Below are positions 25,277 to 34,438 of a stretch of 64,000 nt of DNA, one piece after another. The notes under the pieces were generated by a model. It was not told the origin of the DNA. It saw nothing but the letters and a program-made list of their open reading frames with translations, and ran no database searches. The stretch is from Microbacterium sp. H1-D42. GTDB lineage: Bacteria; Actinomycetota; Actinomycetes; Actinomycetales; Microbacteriaceae. The translations under genes were made by a program, and so were the position numbers. The stretch is taken from the NCBI RefSeq assembly GCF_022637555.1, contig NZ_CP093342.1, positions 3,100,001 through 3,164,000 on the forward strand. Reading direction: 5' to 3'. Numbering within the stretch: position 1 is the stretch's first letter; the number at the start of each line of letters is the position of its first letter.

Positions 25277-26532
25277 ACGAGAACCTTCTGAAGTGCGAGG
25301 GGCAGCTGATTCAGCGCGCCGATCGTGATGACGTCCGCGTCGCCGATCCGGCGCAGCGCGGGCTGATCGAGGTCGTCCTGCACGACGATGGCCAGCGCGC
25401 GTGCGCCGAACGGCAGTCGGGAGCAGGCCAGGCGAAGATCTTCAGCGCGCACGGCCGAGCCGCACACGAGCACGACGACGCTGGCGAGCGGCATGGTCGC
25501 GGCGAGCACGCCGGCGAGGTCGGAGATGCCGCCTTCTCGGGGCTTGGACTGGGTGACCATCGACAGCGAATCGAGCAGGCGCTTCCCGGTGCCGGAGGCC
25601 AGCTCGCGGCCCTGCACCCGCACATCGACGCGCTGCGAGTCGCGCAGCGCTCGCAGCCCGATCGAGCCTGCGCTCGAGACGGCGAGTTCGAACTCCTCGT
25701 CACTTCGGTAGTCGCCGCGCGAACGCGACAGCCCGATCACGAAGTGCGAGCGCCGGGTCTCTTCGAACTGGCGCACCATCATGGTGCCGGTGCGTGCCGT
25801 CGAGCGCCAGTGCACATGACGCAGATCGTCACCGGGCTGATACTCCAGCAGTGCGTGGAACGACACGTCGTCACGCGATAGGTCGGCTGCAGGCAGCCCT
25901 TCGAGGTCGCGCAGGAAGCCGAGCGATTGTCCCCCGAAGTGGACGGTCTTCGGATGCACGTACAGATCGACAGGGTCGTCGCGGCGGTGCGCACGCTCGA
26001 AGACGCCGAGTGGATCGCCTCGCACCACGCTGACGGGACCGACCTTGACCACACCGCGGCGCTGGGTGGGGATCGCGAACAGCTCTTCGGCCTGCTGCCC
26101 GCCCGCGAGACGCTGGATCGAGAAGTCACCGCGTCCGCCGCCCACCGGCAGCACCACGCGGGAGGGCAGGATCGCCCGCTCACCACGGTTCGCGAGGGTC
26201 AGCGCGCCGATCGCCCGCTCGCCGACGACGACGCGGGTGCGCGCGAGGTCCAGCGAGACGTCATACGCGGTGCGGCCGACCAGGAAAGCGGCGCAGATCA
26301 CCAGCACCACACCGAGAACGGATGCGGCGATGACCAGCTCGAGCCAGCCGAGCAGCGCTCCGGTGCCCCAGAGCAGCACGGCGAGTGCCAGCAGCATCCA
26401 CCCCAGCGGACGCACCACCGACGCGATCAGCTGCAGTCGGTGCAGCGCGCGCGCACCGATCATGGCTGCGACGTCGCGCCAGCCCGCCTCGTGCTCACCC
26501 GTGACGGGTACCGCGATCGTCCCTTCCGACAT
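25273..26532 (-). CDS. DUF58 protein (MoxR-associated)
   Basis: A protein of 419 residues with two membrane segments at about 35-80. The DUF58 signature is near the middle: EYQPGDDLRHVHWRSTARTG, followed by a MMVRQFEE segment. The C-terminal part has a vWA-like arrangement but lacks a clear MIDAS motif. Known context: DUF58 proteins nearly always accompany MoxR ATPases and transglutaminase-fold proteins, probably as chaperone targets in envelope complex assembly. Overlaps the MoxR stop by one base and the next gene by four. Confidence 0.88.
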   Translation of the reverse strand: MSEGTIAVPVTGEHEAGWRDVAAMIGARALHRLQLIASVVRPLGWMLLALAVLLWGTGALLGWLELVIAASVLGVVLVICAAFLVGRTAYDVSLDLARTRVVVGERAIGALTLANRGERAILPSRVVLPVGGGRGDFSIQRLAGGQQAEELFAIPTQRRGVVKVGPVSVVRGDPLGVFERAHRRDDPVDLYVHPKTVHFGGQSLGFLRDLEGLPAADLSRDDVSFHALLEYQPGDDLRHVHWRSTARTGTMMVRQFEETRRSHFVIGLSRSRGDYRSDEEFELAVSSAGSIGLRALRDSQRVDVRVQGRELASGTGKRLLDSLSMVTQSKPREGGISDLAGVLAATMPLASVVVLVCGSAVRAEDLRLACSRLPFGARALAIVVQDDLDQPALRRIGDADVITIGALNQLPLALQKVLV

Positions 26533-27503
26533 CAGGCCGCCGTTCGCGCCTGCGGAGCCGCGACACCTTCCAGAACGCGACCGATGACGCTGTCGGGCGT
26601 GGTCCCGGCGAACTCGGCCTCAGGGTCGAGCAGCAGACGGTGCTGCCACACGGGCCGCGCCAGCATCTTGATGTCATCGGGCAGCACGTAGTGACGCCCG
26701 TGGGCCGCTGCCCAGACCTTCGCGATGCGGATCATCGCGATCGCTCCGCGCACCGAGACGCCGAGGCGGATGGCGGGATCGTTGCGAGTCGCCTCTGCGA
26801 GCTCAGCGGTGTACCGCAGCACGGCGGATTCGACGTGCACGGTTGCCGCGAGATCGGCCATGTCGGCCACGGCACCGGTGGTGATCACTGCCGTGAGGCC
26901 GGCAGACGGGTTGCGCTGCGAAGCACCCGCGAGAATGCGCTCGGCGACGGCGAGTTCGGGGTAGCCGATCGACGTCTTGATGAGGAAGCGGTCGAGCTGC
27001 GCCTCGGGCAGCTTGTACGTGCCCGCCTGCTCGACGGGGTTCTGCGTCGCGATGACGAGGAACGGCCGCCCGGCCTCGTGGGTGACGCCGTCGACGGTGA
27101 CCCGCGACTCCTCCATCACCTCGAGCAGAGCCGACTGCGTCTTCGGCGAGGCGCGGTTGATCTCGTCCGCCAGCACGATCGACGCGAAGATCGGTCCCTT
27201 GTGGAACTCGAAGCGGTGCGCCTGCTGATCGTAGATCGTCACGCCGGTGACGTCGGAGGGCAGCAGGTCAGGGGTGAACTGAATGCGCGAGCTGGTGCCC
27301 TGCACGGTGGCCGCCAGCGCCTTCGCAAGGCTGGTCTTGCCGGTGCCGGGGGCGTCTTCGAGAAGCACGTGGCCTTCGGCCAGCATGGCCGAGACCACCA
27401 GGCCCACCACGTCGCTCTTGCCCTGCAGCGCCTTGTCGATGTTCTCGACCAGGCGGTTGAAGGTGCCCTGGAACCAGGCGGCCTGTTCGGGGGTCATGCT
27501 CAT
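26532..27503 (-). CDS. MoxR-family AAA+ ATPase
   Basis: A protein of 323 residues. Walker A is DAPGTGKTS (about 50-58), Walker B IVLADEINRA (about 109-118), with the MoxR-typical SALLEVMEE and sensor ATQNPVEQ. Known role: AAA+ chaperone that assembles or activates partner complexes, usually with the DUF58 protein encoded next to it. Cytosolic. GAGGA lies about 11 bases before the first ATG; an in-frame ATG two codons later is also possible. Confidence 0.92.
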   Translation of the reverse strand: MSMTPEQAAWFQGTFNRLVENIDKALQGKSDVVGLVVSAMLAEGHVLLEDAPGTGKTSLAKALAATVQGTSSRIQFTPDLLPSDVTGVTIYDQQAHRFEFHKGPIFASIVLADEINRASPKTQSALLEVMEESRVTVDGVTHEAGRPFLVIATQNPVEQAGTYKLPEAQLDRFLIKTSIGYPELAVAERILAGASQRNPSAGLTAVITTGAVADMADLAATVHVESAVLRYTAELAEATRNDPAIRLGVSVRGAIAMIRIAKVWAAAHGRHYVLPDDIKMLARPVWQHRLLLDPEAEFAGTTPDSVIGRVLEGVAAPQARTAA

Positions 27504-27520
27504 GGGTTGATAGTCCTCAC

Positions 27521-27548
27521 TGTGTACTGCGTGCTGTGTACTGCGTGC
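27521..27548. repeat. Two 14-bp tandem repeats between the FN3 and MoxR genes
   Basis: The unit TGTGTACTGCGTGC occurs twice in a row and is followed by another TGTG. It lies in the only sizeable gap (about 70 bases) between the surface-protein gene and MoxR. It may be a slippage site affecting spacing; no hairpin terminator is seen here. Confidence 0.75.
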
Positions 27549-27573
27549 TGTGGATGATGGGGCACCGCCAGCG

Positions 27574-30500
27574 CTAATTCCATCGAGTGGCGTCGGCTGT
27601 GCCCCAGCCTTCGATGCGCACCGAGAGCGCGTACTTGCTGTTGTAGCCGCCGTGCCAGCATCCGGTGTCGACGTAGCCGTTCGCGGGGACGTAGGACGTC
27701 CATCCGCCTCCGAACTTCTGTCCGTCCTCGAGGCACGTCAGCGCGTAGTTGCCTGCCGGGAAGTTGCTGACGTTGACCCGCAGGTAGTAGCAGGTGTCCG
27801 GCGAGCACTTGCCCGAGTTGGGGCCGGCGCTGGTCCAGGCCTTAGGCTGCGGCTTCGGATCTGTGCGAGCCGACGCGGTATTCGATTCCGGCGAATTCCC
27901 ACCGGGGCTCGCGACCGCACGCGCCTTGATCGAGTGCGTCTGGTCGTAGCCGTTGCCGGCCGTCGTCGAGCTGGAGACGGCGACGTTCTGCCAGCCTCCG
28001 CCATCGATGCTGACCTGCACGGTCACTGGGCGGCCGTTGTCGGAGTTGCTGCCGTTCCAGCTGAGCTTCACGCCGAGTCCGGCGTTCACGGCCGACACCG
28101 TCGGCGCACGCGGTGTGCCGTACGGGTTCGCGGACGCGGCGTTCGACGCTGCTCCGACATAGGTCGAGCCGCTGACGGACGCAACTGCCCGCACGTCGAC
28201 CCGGTAGTTCGTGCCGTTGTTCAGCCCGGTGATGGTCCTGCCATCCCAGTTGCTCTGCCAGCCGCCACCGTCGAGCCGGTACTGGATGCTGATCTCACCG
28301 GCCGTCGCACCGTGGCGATCACCCTGTTGGTAACTGACCTGGATCGCACGATCCTTGGGTTCGGCGGTGAGCCCGGTGGGCGCATCCGGCGCCACGACGC
28401 CGCGGCGTGCAGCGGAGGCGTCGCTCCAGTCTCCCCAGCCGGCCTTGTTCTCGGCGCGGACCTTGTAGGTGTAGCCGGTCTCGCTGGTGTCGACCACGAT
28501 GGCCTGGGACCTGGCATCCGCCGGGGCCGGCACGGTGTTGATCAGAGTTCCGCCACGCAGGACCTGGATCTGGTAACCGCGGATCGCGTCACCGTTGATC
28601 GACGGCTCGCCCCATCGGACGTCCATCTGCGCCTGCTTGCCGACCGGCGCCAGCTCGGCCGTCGTCGGCTGGGCCGGTGCGAGTGGCGGACCTGCCGGGA
28701 TCTCGGCGAGCGACCATCCGCTGAAACTCGACGGATCCGGCGCCTTGTTGTGTGCCTGCACACGGACCGTGTAGCTCGCGCCGTTCTCGAGTCCTTCCCA
28801 GACCAGCGAGTTGCCTGTCACCCCGGTCTTCTCCGGGGATCCGGACGGCGGTGCCGGCGAGATCTGCAGCGTGTACGAATCCACCGGGGATCCGGAAGAC
28901 GCCGGCGTGACCCACGACACCTCCAGCGACTTGTCGCCGAACACCAGCGACGGCGCGCTGGGGGTGTCGGGCCGAACGTCGGGCCGCGCCGGCGGGTTGG
29001 AGGCCGCAGACGCCGGCCCCTCGCCCACCCGGTTGGTGGCTGTGACCTGGAAGGTGTACTCGACGTTGTTGGTCAGACCGTCCAGCGTGCACGTCGTCGA
29101 CGTGCACGTCTTGGTGTACGGGCTGCCGCCGACCGAGGTCACGGTGTACTCGGTGATCTCGGCGCCATTGTTCGCGGGGGGCGACCACGACAGCACGACG
29201 GTGCGGTCCTGGATGCTCGAGACTGTGGGCTGGCCAGGGGCATCGGGGATGCCCTGGACCAGCACGGTCACGCGGCCGTCGACCTCACGGTCGGCGTCCT
29301 CGGTGACGTCCTGGATGCGATAGCGCACCACCACCACCCCGACGAAGGTCTTGTCCGGGGTGATCTCCAGCTTGTCGCCGACGATCTTCTGCGTTGCCTG
29401 GCCGCTCTCCAGCGTCGAGGCCACGAGCTTCAACGGCGTCTCGGGGAACGGATTGATGTCGTTCTCGAGCACGGGGACGGTGATCGTCTCGCCCTGATCG
29501 GCCTCGTTGACCGAGTCGGGGCTGGCCACCGGCAGGCTGCGGGTCGAGGCGGCGACTGTCACCGTGACCTGTCCCTTGACGGGGTCCGTCGTGCCGTCGT
29601 CGATGCGGAGCTCGACAGTGGAGACGGTGCCCTTGCGCGTGTTCGAATCCGCCTCGACGAGCAGCGTGCTGCCTTCGATGCGCGCTGACAGTCCCTTGGA
29701 GGGCTGAGCGGAGATCGAGTAGCTGATCTTGCCGGCATCCTCGGGATCGGGATCGGTGGTGAGTCCGGCCAGGTCGAGCGACGTGGCATCCTCACCGGGC
29801 GCGACGTCGAGCTGGCTGTCGACGAACTCGGGCTGCTGGTTCTCTGGCGGCAGCACCTCGATCGGGATCGTCAGGGTGGCCTTGCGACCGTTCGGGTCGT
29901 CCGGCCCGGTGCCGTCGGTGACCTCGAAGGTCAGCGCGTCGGGTCCGAAGTAGCGGTCCTTCGACGTGTACACGAGCGTGCGCTCGTCCTGCACCAGGTT
30001 GGCACCGTCGGAGTTCACCGCGCTCACCTTGCCGGCTTCGGTGATGCGCACGTCGCCACCGCCGGTGACGACGACGTAGTCCTTGAGCGGCAGCACCTTG
30101 GTCTCGCCGCTCTTGACCTCGACGGCCTTGGCCTTGGGGACCGAGGGCGGGATCTCCTTCAACGCCGGCACGAAGACGAATGCCGAGGCCGACAGGCCAT
30201 CCTGATCGGTGATCGTGTACTTGATGAGCTGGCGCTTCTCGCCCACTGTGACGCGCACAGTGCGATCCGGCATGAGCTCCGCGCCCGCATCGACGGCGAC
30301 CTTCAGCCCTTCGACCGTGCCATCAGGATCCTCGTCATTGGCGAGGATGTCGAGGTCGACGGTCAGTCCGTCCTTGAGGTCGGACTGCATCACGCGGTCG
30401 TCTCGGGCGACGGGCACCAGCAGCGGCACGTCCTCGTCCACGGTGATGAACACGGGCGCTGTCGCGTTCGCTCCTCGTGCGTCTCGGATCGTGTACTGCA

Positions 30501-33500
30501 GCGACGTCTCGGCCTCGCGGTCGGGCACATCGATGACCACGCGGTCGCCCGATACCTCGGCGGTGAGGCCCTCGACCTTGGGCAGCTCGATGCCGTCCTT
30601 GACGAGGGCGATCTTGTCGCCGTCCGGGTCGGAGTCGTTGCCGAGCACCGGCACGGCCACCGATCGTCCAGGACGGACGACCACGGCATCCTTCACGGCG
30701 TACGGTGCCTGGTTCATATTCTCGGGCGGGGCGATGCCGACGCGGATGCTCGCGGTGCCCTCCTTGCCGAGCCGGTCGCGCACGATGTAGGTGAAGGCGT
30801 CCACACCGGTCGAGTCGTCGAACGCCTCGTAGACGAGGTGGTCCTGCGCGACGCTGGAGATGCGGCCCTTGGTCGGGGCGGTCGCGACACCCACCAGTTC
30901 GACCGAGTCACCATCGCCATCGATGCCGTCCAGTGGGATCGCGACATTCGCGGACGTTCCGCTCACGGTGCGCACTGTCAGGTCGCGCGGGCTCGGCGCG
31001 GCGTTGCGGTCCTTGTCGATGGGCAGGATCTGCACGGTCACGTAGCCGGCGTCCTTCTGACCAAGCGAGTCGACGACCTCATACGTGATGTACGCGGTTC
31101 CCGGTTCGGTGCCGGCGCGGAAGCGCACGGCGTCCTGAGAGACGAAGGCTTCGCCGACCTCGGGCTCGACGAGGGGCTCGATCAGGTCGGGAGCGACGTG
31201 AATCGCATCGTCATTCGGGTGCGTGTCGTTGGACAGCACCGGGATGGTGACCACGTCGCCGACTCGGACGAAAGCCTCGTCGTCGTTCGCGGTGGGAGGC
31301 AGCAGCTTGGAGGCCGCCGGGATCGGCACGACGATGACATCGCCCTCGGCACTCTGCGTGCCGTTCGAGATGCGGTACCGGATGCGGACCTGCTCGCTGA
31401 GCGCGCCCTGGTCGGTGATGCGCAGAGTCTCATGGTTCAGCACCGAGACGGCGATGCCGCTGTGCGGCGGGACGGTGACCGATTGCACGACGAGTACGCC
31501 GCCCGCCGGATCGGAGTCGTTCGCGAGCACCCCGATCAGTGCTTCCTTGCCGCTCGGGAGCAGGGCGACGTCGCGCACTGCCACGGGAGGCTGTTCGCTC
31601 TCGCTCTTGCCGAGCACGTCGACGCGCACGATGCCGATCGCGCTCTTCACGCCGGCCGAGGCGAGGTACTGCACGTAGTAGGTGCCCTCGGTGGGGGACT
31701 GGAACGTGAGTTGCTTGTTCGGGCCGTCCATGGAGACGGTGGCGCCCTTGACCTCGTCGACATGCGTGAGACGCAGGGGCTCGCGCCCGGCGCTGGTGTC
31801 GTTCGACAGCGGAGAGACCGTGACGGCCTGGCCCACCCTGGTGACGACGTGGTCGGCGTTGGTGCTCGGGTCCATCGAGCCCTGCGGCTTGACGGTGATG
31901 TAGAAGGTGCCGCTCGCCATCTTGCCCAGCGAGTCGGAGACCGAGATCTCGATCTTCTTGCGACCCTGCAGACTCGCGACGGCGCGATAGGTGATCTGGC
32001 CGTCGGTGGTGAAGTCGACCTCGTCTCCGGCTGCCGCCGTCACCGATCGCAGGAACACATCATCGCCGTCAGGGTCGAGCCAGTCCGGCAGCACGTTGTA
32101 CGAAACGGTTCCACCGGACTCGACCGCGAGCTTGGTGACGCGCTTCGGCTTCGGTGCGCCGTTGGTGCTCCAGTCGTGCACGTTGACGGTCACGTCCGCG
32201 GTGTCCTTGCCGCCGCGGCCGTCGTCGACCTCATAGCGGAACGTCGCAGAGCCACTGGCGTCTTCGTCCGTCATGATCTGCAGCGCGCCGCCGTTGAGGA
32301 TCGGCTGCACGTCGCCGACCGACGGCTGCTTCTCAGCCAACGAGGCGACCAGCACATCGCCGTCAGGGTCGTTGTCGTTGTCGACGACGGGGAGCAGCGT
32401 CGTTCCGCCTGGACGCACACCGAAGCGGTCGTTCTCGGCCGTCGGCGGGGTGTTCTTCTCCTTGCGGTCGGGCAGAGTCGTCTCGACCGTCTCCTCGGTC
32501 GTCTTCTCTTCGTCCTCCTCCTTGCCCTCCGGCGGAGTCAGAACGCTCCAGTCGTCGACCTGCTGCAGGCTCTCGTCCGCCAGCCATGCGGCGCCGGTCA
32601 GCGCGTCGTTCAACACGATGACGTCGCGGTTCACCCGGAAGATCAGGCTGTCGGCCTTCTCCCCACCGGGGATCTTCTCGTTCACGTCCGACGCGTCGCC
32701 CGCACAATCGCGCACGAATCGCCCCGAGCCTGCCCACGCACCGTAGGTGCATCCGCGCAGCGAGACCGGGTTGGCCGGGTTGCCCTGGCTGTCGGTCGAG
32801 ACCTCCTGCACATCGCCGCCGTCCAGCGGCACGTGCACGAGGCGCGAGGTGGTGGCCAGAGTGACGGCATCCGCTGCATCCGACGGGTACTGCAGCACCG
32901 CAGCATCCGCATCGTCGATCTTCGTCTGGAACCCGCCTGGTGTCTGCACCACTCCCGTCACAGGATCGAGCACGATGGGCACGTCGCCGACAGCCGTGAT
33001 CGTCGGCTGCGCTCCCTTGCCGAGTTCGCTCAGCGACGACTTCGCCGTGCTGATCTCGCCCTGCGCATCGATCTTCGCGGTCACGACCTCATGCTTGCTC
33101 GCAGAGACGGCGAACACCGTGCCGTCGCGGCCGACCGTGACGTCGGCGTTCTTGCCGAGCTTCACCAGCGGGTCCGCCGCCTTCAGGTCGAACCCGGAGA
33201 GCTCGCTGACCTGCTTCACCCAGAGAAAGCCAGAAGTGCGGTCGAGGATGGCTGTGGTGGTGCCGCCGAGCGCGACCTTCGCATCGCCGGGGATCGGCGC
33301 GCTGTCGGTGAGCGCGACCACGGCCGGATCCACCGCGGTGACGGTATCGTTGCCGCCGTCCACGACGAGCACATTCTTCTCGTCCTGCAGGATGTCGAAT
33401 TCCTCGCCGCTGGTGCGGAGGCCGCCGTCGATCACCGTCGACGCACTGTTGAAGTGCCCCACCATCAGGCTCGACGTCTTCGTCAGCCACACACCGGCGT

Positions 33501-33636
33501 CATTCAGGTCGACCTTCGTCGTCGGCAGGCCGTCGTAGGCCATCGCCATGCCTGTGAGTGTGACGGTGCCGATCACCACGCCTGCTGTCGACGCGAGAGT
33601 CTTGGGGTGCTTGCGCATCCACTTCATGGCCCTCAT
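27574..33636 (-). CDS. Giant surface protein: beta-propeller-like N-terminus, about eleven Ig/cadherin-like repeats, FN3 repeats
   Basis: A protein of 2020 residues. ATG 33636 is chosen because GGAGG lies 9 bases upstream. One membrane or signal-anchor segment at about 13-33 is followed by a propeller-like region (about 60-360) and an acidic linker (about 365-395). About eleven Ig-like repeats follow (to about 1460), most with an N-D-x-D-P-x-G-D type calcium-binding-like motif, then about five FN3 domains (1464-1925) and a compact C-terminal domain with several Cys. No LPXTG sorting signal is seen. It corresponds to the FN3 component of PFNA clusters; an adhesive or receptor role is inferred. 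Probably anchored by the N-terminal segment. The palindrome variant at 33811 lies 175 bases upstream. Confidence 0.88.
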   Translation of the reverse strand: MRAMKWMRKHPKTLASTAGVVIGTVTLTGMAMAYDGLPTTKVDLNDAGVWLTKTSSLMVGHFNSASTVIDGGLRTSGEEFDILQDEKNVLVVDGGNDTVTAVDPAVVALTDSAPIPGDAKVALGGTTTAILDRTSGFLWVKQVSELSGFDLKAADPLVKLGKNADVTVGRDGTVFAVSASKHEVVTAKIDAQGEISTAKSSLSELGKGAQPTITAVGDVPIVLDPVTGVVQTPGGFQTKIDDADAAVLQYPSDAADAVTLATTSRLVHVPLDGGDVQEVSTDSQGNPANPVSLRGCTYGAWAGSGRFVRDCAGDASDVNEKIPGGEKADSLIFRVNRDVIVLNDALTGAAWLADESLQQVDDWSVLTPPEGKEEDEEKTTEETVETTLPDRKEKNTPPTAENDRFGVRPGGTTLLPVVDNDNDPDGDVLVASLAEKQPSVGDVQPILNGGALQIMTDEDASGSATFRYEVDDGRGGKDTADVTVNVHDWSTNGAPKPKRVTKLAVESGGTVSYNVLPDWLDPDGDDVFLRSVTAAAGDEVDFTTDGQITYRAVASLQGRKKIEISVSDSLGKMASGTFYITVKPQGSMDPSTNADHVVTRVGQAVTVSPLSNDTSAGREPLRLTHVDEVKGATVSMDGPNKQLTFQSPTEGTYYVQYLASAGVKSAIGIVRVDVLGKSESEQPPVAVRDVALLPSGKEALIGVLANDSDPAGGVLVVQSVTVPPHSGIAVSVLNHETLRITDQGALSEQVRIRYRISNGTQSAEGDVIVVPIPAASKLLPPTANDDEAFVRVGDVVTIPVLSNDTHPNDDAIHVAPDLIEPLVEPEVGEAFVSQDAVRFRAGTEPGTAYITYEVVDSLGQKDAGYVTVQILPIDKDRNAAPSPRDLTVRTVSGTSANVAIPLDGIDGDGDSVELVGVATAPTKGRISSVAQDHLVYEAFDDSTGVDAFTYIVRDRLGKEGTASIRVGIAPPENMNQAPYAVKDAVVVRPGRSVAVPVLGNDSDPDGDKIALVKDGIELPKVEGLTAEVSGDRVVIDVPDREAETSLQYTIRDARGANATAPVFITVDEDVPLLVPVARDDRVMQSDLKDGLTVDLDILANDEDPDGTVEGLKVAVDAGAELMPDRTVRVTVGEKRQLIKYTITDQDGLSASAFVFVPALKEIPPSVPKAKAVEVKSGETKVLPLKDYVVVTGGGDVRITEAGKVSAVNSDGANLVQDERTLVYTSKDRYFGPDALTFEVTDGTGPDDPNGRKATLTIPIEVLPPENQQPEFVDSQLDVAPGEDATSLDLAGLTTDPDPEDAGKISYSISAQPSKGLSARIEGSTLLVEADSNTRKGTVSTVELRIDDGTTDPVKGQVTVTVAASTRSLPVASPDSVNEADQGETITVPVLENDINPFPETPLKLVASTLESGQATQKIVGDKLEITPDKTFVGVVVVRYRIQDVTEDADREVDGRVTVLVQGIPDAPGQPTVSSIQDRTVVLSWSPPANNGAEITEYTVTSVGGSPYTKTCTSTTCTLDGLTNNVEYTFQVTATNRVGEGPASAASNPPARPDVRPDTPSAPSLVFGDKSLEVSWVTPASSGSPVDSYTLQISPAPPSGSPEKTGVTGNSLVWEGLENGASYTVRVQAHNKAPDPSSFSGWSLAEIPAGPPLAPAQPTTAELAPVGKQAQMDVRWGEPSINGDAIRGYQIQVLRGGTLINTVPAPADARSQAIVVDTSETGYTYKVRAENKAGWGDWSDASAARRGVVAPDAPTGLTAEPKDRAIQVSYQQGDRHGATAGEISIQYRLDGGGWQSNWDGRTITGLNNGTNYRVDVRAVASVSGSTYVGAASNAASANPYGTPRAPTVSAVNAGLGVKLSWNGSNSDNGRPVTVQVSIDGGGWQNVAVSSSTTAGNGYDQTHSIKARAVASPGGNSPESNTASARTDPKPQPKAWTSAGPNSGKCSPDTCYYLRVNVSNFPAGNYALTCLEDGQKFGGGWTSYVPANGYVDTGCWHGGYNSKYALSVRIEGWGTADATRWN

Positions 33637-33810
33637 GCGGGGAGTCCTCCTGTGATGTTCATCGCTTCGTTCACCAGGCCCACGTACCGCGTATACCCAG
33701 CACCATTGCAGAAGGGCGCGCTGCACCACATAGACGAATCCCCCTCCGCTGGCGCTCGCGACGCGCCGGGGTAATACTACCTGCGATATTCTGCGAGGCC
33801 CGTCCTGCGG

Positions 33811-33830
33811 CATGGGGAGAAGTACCCATG
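33811..33830. promoter_or_regulatory. Palindrome variant upstream of the FN3/kinase/EssC operon (site 5)
   Basis: CATGGGGAGA-AGTACCCATG is a 20-bp imperfect palindrome with CATGGG/CCCATG ends, extended by one base on each side. Its left half is the same ATGGGGAGA as in the WXG100 sites. It lies 175 bases before the FN3 start and just past the Tag gene stop, so it could be an operator for the whole 22-kb operon. Confidence 0.45.
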
Positions 33831-33837
33831 CCCCTTT

Positions 33838-34434
33838 TCAGGAGTCCTGCGCGCGCCAGCAGCCCTCGACGTGGTCGTCCACCATTCCCGCGGATTGCAT
33901 CAGCGCGTACATCGTCGTCGGCCCGACGAAGCGGAAGCCGCGCGCCCGAAGAGCCTTGCTGAGCGCCGTCGATTCCGAGGTGACGGCGGGGACGTCGCCG
34001 AGTTCGCGTGGCCGAGGGCGGTCGGATGCTGTCGCAGCGTCACGCACCGGTGCAAAAGACCACATCAGGGCGTCCAGGTCGCCGTCCGCCATGTCGCGGA
34101 CGATCGCGGCGTTCGAGATCGTGGCCTCGATCTTCGCGCGGTTGCGGATGATCCCGGCATCCGACATCAAGCGCTCGACGTCGTCGGGGCCGAATGCGGC
34201 GACGATCTCGGGATCGAACCCGGCGAACACCTCGCGGAAGCGGGGGCGCTTGCGCAGGATCGTGATCCAGCTGAGACCGGCCTGGAACCCCTCCAGCGCC
34301 ATCTTCTCGAACAGCGACCTGTCGCCGTGCAGCGGCCGCCCCCACTCCTCATCGTGGTACCGGCGATACTCGTCGTCGTTGCCGACCCAGCCGCAGCGGG
34401 CGAGGCCGTCTGAGGCGGTGAGCAGCGAGCTCAT
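33838..34434 (-). CDS. tag: DNA-3-methyladenine glycosylase I
   Basis: A protein of 198 residues from ATG 34434; upstream ATGs at 34446 and 34494 are in frame but overlap the cupin gene, and the Tag family begins close to the LARCGWVG motif. Zinc-binding residues of the Tag zinc snap are present: Cys in RCGW, His in YHDEEWG, and the C-terminal His and Cys in DHVEGCW. The helix-hairpin core includes GFQAGLSW. It removes 3-methyladenine from DNA in base excision repair. Four bases follow the cupin stop, so the two are probably cotranscribed. Confidence 0.92.
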   Translation of the reverse strand: MSSLLTASDGLARCGWVGNDDEYRRYHDEEWGRPLHGDRSLFEKMALEGFQAGLSWITILRKRPRFREVFAGFDPEIVAAFGPDDVERLMSDAGIIRNRAKIEATISNAAIVRDMADGDLDALMWSFAPVRDAATASDRPRPRELGDVPAVTSESTALSKALRARGFRFVGPTTMYALMQSAGMVDDHVEGCWRAQDS

Positions 34435-34438
34435 CCGG

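Noticed and set aside
27574..28200. LPXTG-type sortase signal at the end of the FN3 protein
   Set aside because: No LPXTG, hydrophobic stretch or basic tail is present at the C-terminus.
30838..33774. A 978-codon plus-strand frame opposite the FN3 giant
   Set aside because: High-GC antisense artefact; the minus-strand Ig/FN3 repeats are unmistakable.
33637..33813. Upstream in-frame extension of the FN3 protein
   Set aside because: The ATG at 33636 has a good GGAGG and is followed directly by a signal-anchor; the extension contains no signal and would overlap the operator.
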